Positions 58,686 through 64,000 of a DNA stretch of 64,000 bases are shown in pieces (within the stretch, counting starts at the first letter, position 1; each line of letters begins with the position of its first letter). The stretch lies in the NCBI RefSeq assembly GCF_001422925.1, contig NZ_LMNI01000010.1, positions 1 to 64,000 on the forward strand, in the 5' to 3' direction. The notes below the pieces were generated by a model that saw only the letters and a list, made by a program, of their open reading frames with translations, made no database searches and was not told the origin of the DNA. The translations under genes were made by a program, and so were the position numbers. This stretch comes from Microbacterium sp. Leaf288. Lineage in GTDB: Bacteria > Actinomycetota > Actinomycetes > Actinomycetales > Microbacteriaceae.

Positions 58686-59647
58686 CCGAACACCACGAGC
58701 CCGTCGGACCCGTCGACGCGTCCGTCTACCCTCGCTACGCGGGGATCGCCACCTTCGCGCGTCTGCCGCGCATCGAGGAGGTGCCGCGCGCCGACCTCGC
58801 GATCGTCGGAATCCCGTTCGACACCGGCGTCAGCTACCGTCCCGGCGCGCGGTTCGGCCCTTCGCATGTGCGCGAGTCGTCGCGGCTGCTGCGCCCGTAC
58901 AACCCCGCGCAGGACGTGTCGCCATTCGCGGCCGCGCAGGTCGTCGACGCCGGCGACATCCCGGCGAACCCGTTCGACATCGGCGAGGCCGTCGCCGACA
59001 TCGAGACCGCGGCCACGGCGCTCGGCGAGCGCGTCGACCGCATCGTCACCGTGGGCGGCGACCACACGATCGCCCTGCCGCTGCTGCGCGCCGTGAACAA
59101 GAAGCACGGGCCCGTCGCGGTGCTGCACTTCGACGCGCACCTCGACACGTGGGACACCTACTTCGGCGCCCCCATCACGCACGGCACGCCGTTCCGCCGC
59201 GCGAGCGAAGAGGGGCTCATCGACCTCACCGCGAGCTGCCACGTCGGCACGCGCGGACCGCTCTACTCGAAGCAGGATCTCGACGACGACGAGCGCCTCG
59301 GCTTCTCCATCGTGTCGAGCGTCGACATCGAGGAGCGCGGCATCGAGACCGCGATCGAGAGTGTGCGCCGCCGCGTGGGCGACCGGCCGCTGTACATCTC
59401 GATCGACATCGATGTGCTCGACCCCGCCCACGCACCCGGCACCGGAACCCCCGAGGCCGGCGGCATGACGAGCAGGGAACTGCTCAGGATGCTGCGTGCC
59501 CTGAGCGACCTGAACGTCGTGGGCGCGGACGTGGTCGAGGTGTCGCCCGCGTACGACCACGCACAGCTCACCGGGATCGCGGCGAGCCACGTCCTCTACG
59601 AGCTCGTCACCCTCATGGCAGCCCAGATCGAGGCCGCGCGGAGCTGA
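58682..59647 (+). CDS. Ureohydrolase (agmatinase/guanidinobutyrase family)
   Basis: A 321-aa manganese enzyme that releases urea from a guanidino group. Metal ligands are visible in GGDHT near residue 123, FDAHLDTWD near residue 147 and SIDIDVLDP near residue 240. [15 protein letters not shown] and the C-terminal [15 protein letters not shown] fit the agmatinase-like branch rather than arginase. Agmatine, guanidinobutyrate, guanidinopropionate or related compounds are all possible. It starts in the stop of the ThDP gene and ends the operon. Confidence 0.92.
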   Translation: MTEHHEPVGPVDASVYPRYAGIATFARLPRIEEVPRADLAIVGIPFDTGVSYRPGARFGPSHVRESSRLLRPYNPAQDVSPFAAAQVVDAGDIPANPFDIGEAVADIETAATALGERVDRIVTVGGDHTIALPLLRAVNKKHGPVAVLHFDAHLDTWDTYFGAPITHGTPFRRASEEGLIDLTASCHVGTRGPLYSKQDLDDDERLGFSIVSSVDIEERGIETAIESVRRRVGDRPLYISIDIDVLDPAHAPGTGTPEAGGMTSRELLRMLRALSDLNVVGADVVEVSPAYDHAQLTGIAASHVLYELVTLMAAQIEAARS

Positions 59648-59736
59648 GTCCTAGCGTGCACGATGCCCGGTGACAAGCCCCTCCACAGGGCGTTCTGCCC
59701 GCCGCAGGCTGGGAGGACCCCAGAAGGAGGACGGTC

Positions 59737-60225
59737 ATGAGCGACCACGCAGAGCACATGGACACCCCGGAGCAGAACGCCGGCGCCCAGGAGCCGATCG
59801 CGGCCACGCGCCGAGAGCAGCGCGAGCGCGAGGCGGCGAACCCCGACGCCGGCACTCGGGCCGACGCCCCGCAGAACGTCGTGCCGGATGCCGGCGCACC
59901 CGCGTCACACGACGCGGTGGAGCATGACGCGCCCGTCGAGCACAGCGCGACGACCGATCACGACGTGATCCGCCAGTGGGCGGAGGACCGCCACGCGACA
60001 CCGGCGACCGTCGAAGGCACGGAACAGGACGGCGGCGTCGGCGAGCTCCGCCTCGACTTCGACTTCGGCAACGACCTCGAAGCCCTCAAGGAGGTCTCGT
60101 GGGACGACTGGTTCCGCGCCTTCGACGAGCGCGGATTGGAGTTCGTGTTCCAGGAGAGCACGCGCCCCGACGGGTCGGCCTCGAACGACTTCACCCTCGA
60201 GCCGGCGGGTCAGGCGCGCACCTGA
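59737..60225 (+). CDS. Conserved acidic protein, function unknown
   Basis: A 162-aa soluble protein. Residues 1-95 are Ala/Asp/Glu/His-rich and look disordered. Residues 100-145 hold a compact conserved-looking block, LRLDFDFGNDLEALKEVSWDDWF followed by RGLEFVFQE. AGAAGGAGGACG gives a strong ribosome binding site. I recall similar proteins across Microbacteriaceae without known function. It stands between the ureohydrolase and the glycosylase with gaps on both sides. Confidence 0.78.
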   Translation: MSDHAEHMDTPEQNAGAQEPIAATRREQREREAANPDAGTRADAPQNVVPDAGAPASHDAVEHDAPVEHSATTDHDVIRQWAEDRHATPATVEGTEQDGGVGELRLDFDFGNDLEALKEVSWDDWFRAFDERGLEFVFQESTRPDGSASNDFTLEPAGQART

Positions 60226-60270
60226 CGCCTCGTTGCCGGGCTGCGCCCGCGGGTGCGTGAGACTGAACGC

Positions 60271-60840
60271 ATGGGTTTCACGCGCGCCGAACTGCAGACG
60301 TACCGCGGGCGCAGCATCCCGGATCTCATGCCCACGCACCCGAAGCTGGTGTTCGTGGGCATCAACCCGGGTCTCTGGACGGCCGCCACAGGTGTTCCGT
60401 TCGCGTACCCGGGCAATCGCTTCTACCCGGCCCTCCTCGCCGCGGGCATCATCGAACGGATGCCGCGCATCGGCGACGACGGCATGGCCGAGGAAGATCG
60501 GCGCATGCTGCTCGACGCGGGCATCGGCATCTCGAGCATCGTGCGTCGCGCCACCGCGCGTGCGGACGAGCTCTCGCGGACGGAGCTGAGCGAGGGCGCG
60601 GAGCGGCTGGCCCGCGATGTCGCCGGGTGGAAGCCGGCGGTGGTCGCGATCCTCGGCCTCACCGCCTACCGGCAGGGCTTCGCGCGGCCTCGGGCGGTGG
60701 CGGGCCGGCAACCCCACGAGCTCGGCGGTGGCGCGCTGTGGGTGGTGCCCAACCCGAGCGGCCTGAACGCCCACATGACGGTGGCGACGCTCGCCGACGC
60801 TTATGCGGAGCCCGCCCGAGCCGCCGGCGTGATCTCGTGA
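60271..60840 (+). CDS. mug: Mismatch-specific uracil-DNA glycosylase (Mug/TDG family)
   Basis: A 189-aa base-excision repair enzyme. FVGINPGLWTAATGVPFAYPGNRFYP near residue 30 contains the catalytic GINPG, and VVPNPSGLNAH near residue 160 is the second motif. It removes uracil or ethenocytosine opposite guanine. The ATG at 60271 is preferred; a GTG at 60253 would add six residues. The stop overlaps the DUF2809-like gene as GTGA. Confidence 0.9.
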   Translation: MGFTRAELQTYRGRSIPDLMPTHPKLVFVGINPGLWTAATGVPFAYPGNRFYPALLAAGIIERMPRIGDDGMAEEDRRMLLDAGIGISSIVRRATARADELSRTELSEGAERLARDVAGWKPAVVAILGLTAYRQGFARPRAVAGRQPHELGGGALWVVPNPSGLNAHMTVATLADAYAEPARAAGVIS

Positions 60841-61238
60841 CCCGCACTCGTCGGCTCGTCGCCGCGCTGCTTCTCTTTGCCACGGTCGTCGCCGGGCTGC
60901 TCGTGCACGGTGTGCTGCCCGATACGGTGGCGACCGACATCGCCGGCGACGCCCTCTACGCCGTCGCGGCGTACCTGGCGGTGGTGCTCATCGCCCCGCG
61001 CCTTCCCGCACTCGCCACGGGCGCGATCGCCGCCGCATGGTGCGTGGCGGTCGAGCTGTTCCAGCTCACCGGTCTCCCGCTCGCCTGGGGCGCGCAGTTC
61101 GCCCCCGCGATGCTGGTGCTCGGAACGGTCTTCGACGCCCGCGACCTCCTGGTCTACGTCGCGACGATCATTCTCGCGACCGCGGTCGATGCCGGGATCC
61201 GCAGAGTCCGGCGTGCGGCCGAGGCTCCTGGCAGCTGA
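60837..61238 (+). CDS. DUF2809-like membrane protein
   Basis: A 133-aa protein with four transmembrane helices. GDALYAVAAYLAVVLIAP, CVAVELFQLTGLP and VLGTVFDARDLLVYVATI are typical of DUF2809. The function is unknown. It starts at a GTG overlapping the mug stop. Its stop codon lies within the outer arm of a nested inverted repeat shared with the convergent oxidoreductase gene. Confidence 0.85.
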   Translation: MTRTRRLVAALLLFATVVAGLLVHGVLPDTVATDIAGDALYAVAAYLAVVLIAPRLPALATGAIAAAWCVAVELFQLTGLPLAWGAQFAPAMLVLGTVFDARDLLVYVATIILATAVDAGIRRVRRAAEAPGS

Positions 61239-61339
61239 CCCCGCCTCAACAGGTCAACCGGGCCTCTACCGGACCAATTGCCGCGCGCTTCTCCTGTAGA
61301 ACCCCGGTTGACCTGTGGGAGGAGGCAGCCGGGGTCAGC
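61234..61339. repeat. Nested inverted repeat spanning two convergent stop codons
   Basis: The outer arms GCTGACCCCG (61234-61243) and CGGGGTCAGC (61330-61339) enclose the inner arms ACAGGTCAACCGGG (61249-61262) and CCCGGTTGACCTGT (61303-61316). The stop of the DUF2809-like gene (61236-61238) and that of the convergent oxidoreductase (61335-61337) each sit in an outer arm. The 40-base centre has no strong hairpin. It could be a bidirectional terminator or a small palindromic element. Confidence 0.8.
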
Positions 61340-62063
61340 CGGCGGCGCGGGCGCGGGCCACCACGATCCCGCGCTGCGACGTCGGGAAGCGGTCGAGCAT
61401 TGCGCGGAGCTCGGTGGCGTCGACGTCGGCGCCGAAAGCCTCGGCACCCGGCTCGAGCATGATCCCGGCCGCGAGGGGGCCTGCGAGCACCGGGTCGAAG
61501 CCGAGGTCGTCGACGAGCCGCATCACGACCTCGACATCCGACGTGGAGTCGCCCGCCACTGCGATCGCCTTCCGCCCCGACGACCCGACCGGGCGCCCCT
61601 CCTCGTCGAGGTCGCGGTAGCCCATGTGGTTGAACGCCTTCACGACCCGGGACTCGGGCAGGAACCGCTGCACCGTCTCGCTCGTCGTGGTGCGCAGGTC
61701 GCCGAAGTCGGCTCGCAGCCCGTCGACCTCCCACCAGTAGTTCATCGCGTCGATCACGAGCTTCCCTCGCAGAGCGTCGGCGGGCAGCGTGTGGTGCTGG
61801 GGGAGCGGCAGCGCGAGCACGATCGCATCGGCGTCGCGTGCGACGACGGATGCCTCGACCGCGACCGCGCCGGCAGCCGCGGCCCGGATCGTCCCGGCGA
61901 TCCGCGCCGGGTCGCCCGACCCGGCGACGAGCACGCGGTAACCGGCGGCGATCGCGAGGCGGGCCAGCACCTGCCCCACCCGCCCGGCGCCGATGATGCC
62001 GAGCGTGCGGATGCGGGGCGGCGCGGCAGCATCCGTGATCCCCGTGCGCGTCAGCTCACCCAC
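61335..62063 (-). CDS. NADPH-dependent F420 reductase-like Rossmann protein
   Basis: A 242-aa protein starting at GTG. The dinucleotide-binding motif GIIGAGRVGQVLARLAIAAGY is at residues about 21-41. VIDAMNYWW, VVKAFNHMGYRDL and VAGDSTSDVEVVMRLVDDLGFDPV fit the COG2085 group, which includes F420:NADP oxidoreductases. Whether it uses F420 is not visible, as no F420 biosynthesis genes are nearby. A leaderless-type promoter precedes it. Confidence 0.83.
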   Translation of the reverse strand: MGELTRTGITDAAAPPRIRTLGIIGAGRVGQVLARLAIAAGYRVLVAGSGDPARIAGTIRAAAAGAVAVEASVVARDADAIVLALPLPQHHTLPADALRGKLVIDAMNYWWEVDGLRADFGDLRTTTSETVQRFLPESRVVKAFNHMGYRDLDEEGRPVGSSGRKAIAVAGDSTSDVEVVMRLVDDLGFDPVLAGPLAAGIMLEPGAEAFGADVDATELRAMLDRFPTSQRGIVVARARAAG

Positions 62064-62070
62064 GCGAATC

Positions 62071-62076
62071 AGGCTA
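62071..62076 (-). promoter_or_regulatory. Candidate -10 element (TAGCCT) for a leaderless transcript
   Basis: On the minus strand TAGCCT is followed by 7 bases and the GTG start at 62063. There is no ribosome binding site. Confidence 0.45.
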
Positions 62077-62101
62077 GCCCGGCTCGTGGGGTCCGCGCCG
62101 G

Positions 62102-62170
62102 CTCGACATCGTGGGCCGCGGCAACGACGGCGCCCTGTGGCACAGCTGGTTCGACAACGGCTGGTCTTGA
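62102..62170 (+). pseudogene. Remnant of a PLL-like lectin/beta-propeller repeat gene
   Basis: One frame reads LDIVGRGNDGALWHSWFDNG then WS and a TGA stop. This matches the repeat of PLL-type lectin or DUF346 propellers, which commonly end secreted enzymes. No start or upstream homologous part exists; the preceding bases belong to the divergent promoter of the oxidoreductase. It looks like the last repeat of a deleted gene. No other feature is seen in the 165-base gap apart from that promoter. Confidence 0.6.
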
Positions 62171-62228
62171 CGCATCCGGGTGTCGGCGTCAGGTTGCGGC
62201 ATCCGCCCTCGCGACCGACCATGGGGGA

Positions 62229-63194
62229 ATGGGGGATGCCGAGACCGACGGCCCGGCAGCGGTCGAGCCGGATATTGTCGCGCCGCGCAAGCGCCGACTC
62301 AACGTCTGGGTGATCGTCGCGCTCGCCGCGGCGCTCCTCGCCGGCGCACTGACTGTCGCCTGGCTTCTGCGTCCGCCCGCCACGGAGGCCGCGCCTACGC
62401 CGACCCCGACCGCCACCTCCACACCCACCCCGACTCGCACACCCACACCCACGCCGACCCCGACGCCCACCCCCACGGGGTTCGCCGCGAACACGGCGTC
62501 GTACGACGTGTCGACCCTGCCGCAGATCAGCGTCTTCGCCGTCATCCCGGCGTTGCCCGTCGATGACGCCGCGTTCACCGCCCCGCTGCCCGCGCACGCG
62601 GTCGCAAAGGGCATCGGCGCCCCGGTGTGGGCCGATCCCACCGCCGAGCCGGTGGCGTACCTCCCGCACGAGTTCCCGTACGACGGCACCTCGGTCCCCG
62701 TGGTCGAGGAACAGGAGAACTGGGTCAAGGTCCTGCTCACCGGACGCCAGGCCGTCCCTTCGCAGGGCAACCCGGCCCAGACGGCCGGGTGGATGCGCAA
62801 GGCCGACGTCGACCTCGCCCCGACCGACACGAGCGTCGTCGTGAGCATCTCGGGCCGCACGATCGACATCGTCCGCGCGGGCGTGCCCGAGCGCATCGCG
62901 TCGGACTTCGCGTGGGGCACCGACCGCACGCCGACCCCGCTCGGGCGCGCGTTCATCATGACGACCCGCGTGGTGCCCGAGTACGCGTACACGCGCGGCC
63001 ACCCCATCGTGTACCTGTCAGTGCAGTCGCCGACCCTCGACGGCTTCGGGGGAGCGGATGTCGCGGTCACGGCCTTCCACTACCACGACGACCGCTCCGG
63101 ACCGATTTCGAACGGATGCCTCCGCGTCGACCCGAACGCGATCACGAAGCTCTCCGAGCTCCCGCTCGGCACCCCGGTCATCGTCAACCCGTAA
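62229..63194 (+). CDS. Membrane-anchored L,D-transpeptidase (YkuD domain)
   Basis: A 321-aa protein. A cytoplasmic leader with RKRR precedes a transmembrane helix at about residues 26-47. A Thr-Pro repeat linker spans about 54-83. A globular region with an SH3-like part leads to the YkuD domain from about residue 190. The catalytic Cys297 lies in GPISNGCLRV, where the usual SHGC His is Asn; the upstream His of AFHYHDD is present. It would make 3-3 peptidoglycan cross-links. The ATG at 62229 has GGGGGA before it. Confidence 0.85.
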   Translation: MGDAETDGPAAVEPDIVAPRKRRLNVWVIVALAAALLAGALTVAWLLRPPATEAAPTPTPTATSTPTPTRTPTPTPTPTPTPTGFAANTASYDVSTLPQISVFAVIPALPVDDAAFTAPLPAHAVAKGIGAPVWADPTAEPVAYLPHEFPYDGTSVPVVEEQENWVKVLLTGRQAVPSQGNPAQTAGWMRKADVDLAPTDTSVVVSISGRTIDIVRAGVPERIASDFAWGTDRTPTPLGRAFIMTTRVVPEYAYTRGHPIVYLSVQSPTLDGFGGADVAVTAFHYHDDRSGPISNGCLRVDPNAITKLSELPLGTPVIVNP

Positions 63195-63226
63195 CCCGCC
63201 CGCCGCGCCGCGGTGACGGGCCCGCT

Positions 63227-64000
63227 TCACACGAAGGAGCGGGACACGTCGATGATGCGCCGCAGGCACAGCTCGAGCGCCGCGCCGGTCGCGATCTCGG
63301 CGCGCGTCCCCGGCCGGGGCGTGCCGAGCGCACGCTGGTAGCCCGCCAGCGCTTCGCCCGCCGCGCGGAGCCGGGCCTGCGCGTCCGCATCGCCGAGCGG
63401 CGTCGCCACGAGGTCGGCGGTCCTCCTGATCGCGCCGGCGAGCTCGTCGCGCACCTCCTCTGCGAGCGACGCATCGTCGGCGGCCTGCAGCTCGAGCAGG
63501 AGATCGATGAGCTCCTGGGTGAGGAAGGCCGTACGGTCGAGCGCCCTCATGCGGCGCGAGTTCTCCTCGCGTTCGCCCCGGTGGCGGCGGCGACGCGGAT
63601 TCGCCCGAGCGCTCTCGTCCGCTTCGTCGACCTCCGCGGTGACGGTCTCGCGTGTCTCGGCGAGGGTGCGCAGCGCCGACTCGAACCGGTCGGCGCGAAT
63701 GCGATCCTCGGCCACGGCGTCCGCCGCGTCGTCCAGCACCCGGGTGACGGTGTCGCGCAGCGCCGAGAGCCGTTCGCCCGCCCTGCGCAGGTAGAGCGGC
63801 GGCACGACGATGAGGTTGACCGCGATGCCGACGATCACCCCGAATGCGGTCGTCCCGAGGTACGAGATCGAGAACTCCTCGGGGTCGGTGGCGCCCCCGA
63901 TGAGGAGCACGAACAGTGCGGCCAGTGGGGCCCAGTCCCCGCCGTCGCCGAGCAGTCGCAGCCCGCCCAGCAGCACGCCGACGCCGATCACCGTGCCCAG
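63227..64000 (-). CDS. FUSC/aromatic-acid-exporter-like membrane protein, N-terminus beyond window
   Basis: The 3' part of a gene that enters from the window end; at least 257 codons are present. Two hydrophobic segments near the visible start (LFVLLIGGATDP region and YLGTTAFGVIVGIAVNLIVVPPLYLRR) fit the last helices of a FUSC/ArAE membrane domain. A soluble helical C-terminal region of about 170 residues with coiled-coil character follows. Family members are proposed efflux or stress-response proteins. The stop is 32 bases from the convergent transpeptidase stop. Confidence 0.75.
   Translation of the reverse strand: MGTVIGVGVLLGGLRLLGDGGDWAPLAALFVLLIGGATDPEEFSISYLGTTAFGVIVGIAVNLIVVPPLYLRRAGERLSALRDTVTRVLDDAADAVAEDRIRADRFESALRTLAETRETVTAEVDEADESARANPRRRRHRGEREENSRRMRALDRTAFLTQELIDLLLELQAADDASLAEEVRDELAGAIRRTADLVATPLGDADAQARLRAAGEALAGYQRALGTPRPGTRAEIATGAALELCLRRIIDVSRSFV

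Noticed and set aside
61249..61316. Inner inverted repeat as terminal repeats of an insertion sequence
   Set aside because: The enclosed 40 bases encode no transposase and no target-site duplication is visible.

Overview
The window is very GC-rich, densely coded DNA with many GTG starts and ATGA/GTGA stop-start overlaps. It fits a high-GC actinobacterium. Protein content, an LPXTG surface protein, IdeR/DmdR-type iron control and a recurrent GGATGC/GCATCC word point to Microbacteriaceae, most likely Microbacterium or a close relative. The genus is inferred; no 16S sequence is present.

Layout. (1) 1-17.5 kb: the 3' end of a 5S rRNA with its terminator, then a long conserved housekeeping run. 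It holds a repeat-rich TPR-like protein, a HAD phosphatase, a 52-aa protein, tlyA, nadK, recN, pyrG, an ADP-ribose pyrophosphatase, xerD, a VKOR-family membrane protein, parA-scpA-scpB-rluB, tyrA, cmk and der. Apart from the VKOR and tyrA insertions this is the order I remember from M. tuberculosis Rv1691-Rv1713. (2) 17.5-25.2 kb: accessory genes, including a GNAT, a Nudix-NYN fusion, a lipoprotein co-translated with a LuxR/TPR regulator, a SemiSWEET overlapping an S4 RNA-binding gene, YhhN, LtrA, a second GNAT and tRNA-Pro(GGG). (3) 25.2-28.5 kb: a 923-aa LPXTG-anchored protein and panD. (4) 28.6-34.2 kb: a three-gene SMC-like (Wadjet/MksBEF-type) system, jetA-jetB-jetC, with no jetD next to it. 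(5) 34.2-42.1 kb: a six-gene hydroxamate siderophore operon of desferrioxamine type on the minus strand. It carries a penicillin-acylase-family gene, a second acyltransferase and a clear iron box. (6) 42.2-52.6 kb: an RPH-like phosphotransferase, an amine oxidase, an adenosine-specific kinase family protein, a three-cysteine regulator divergent from flavohemoprotein hmp, membrane proteins, a multicopper oxidase and an LplA-like ligase. (7) 52.6-59.7 kb: intergenic repeats, a double-module Lrp regulator and its divergent catabolic operon (MHS transporter, amidohydrolase, ThDP enzyme, ureohydrolase). (8) 59.7-64 kb: small proteins, a mug-type glycosylase, a DUF2809-like protein, an F420-reductase-like protein, an L,D-transpeptidase and a FUSC-type membrane protein cut by the window end.

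How genes work together. The first block couples rRNA methylation, NAD(P) and CTP supply, DNA repair and chromosome segregation. In the siderophore operon lysine would be decarboxylated, N-hydroxylated, acylated and oligomerised, with repression when iron is plentiful. The hmp pair looks like nitric-oxide sensing and detoxification. The Lrp-linked operon looks like uptake and breakdown of a guanidino compound.

Most notable: the SMC-like locus without its nuclease, a repeated leaderless-promoter pattern at eight genes, the Arg/Tyr tandem-repeat protein beside the rRNA operon, the Nudix-NYN fusion, the elaborated siderophore cluster, and a nested inverted repeat spanning two convergent stop codons.
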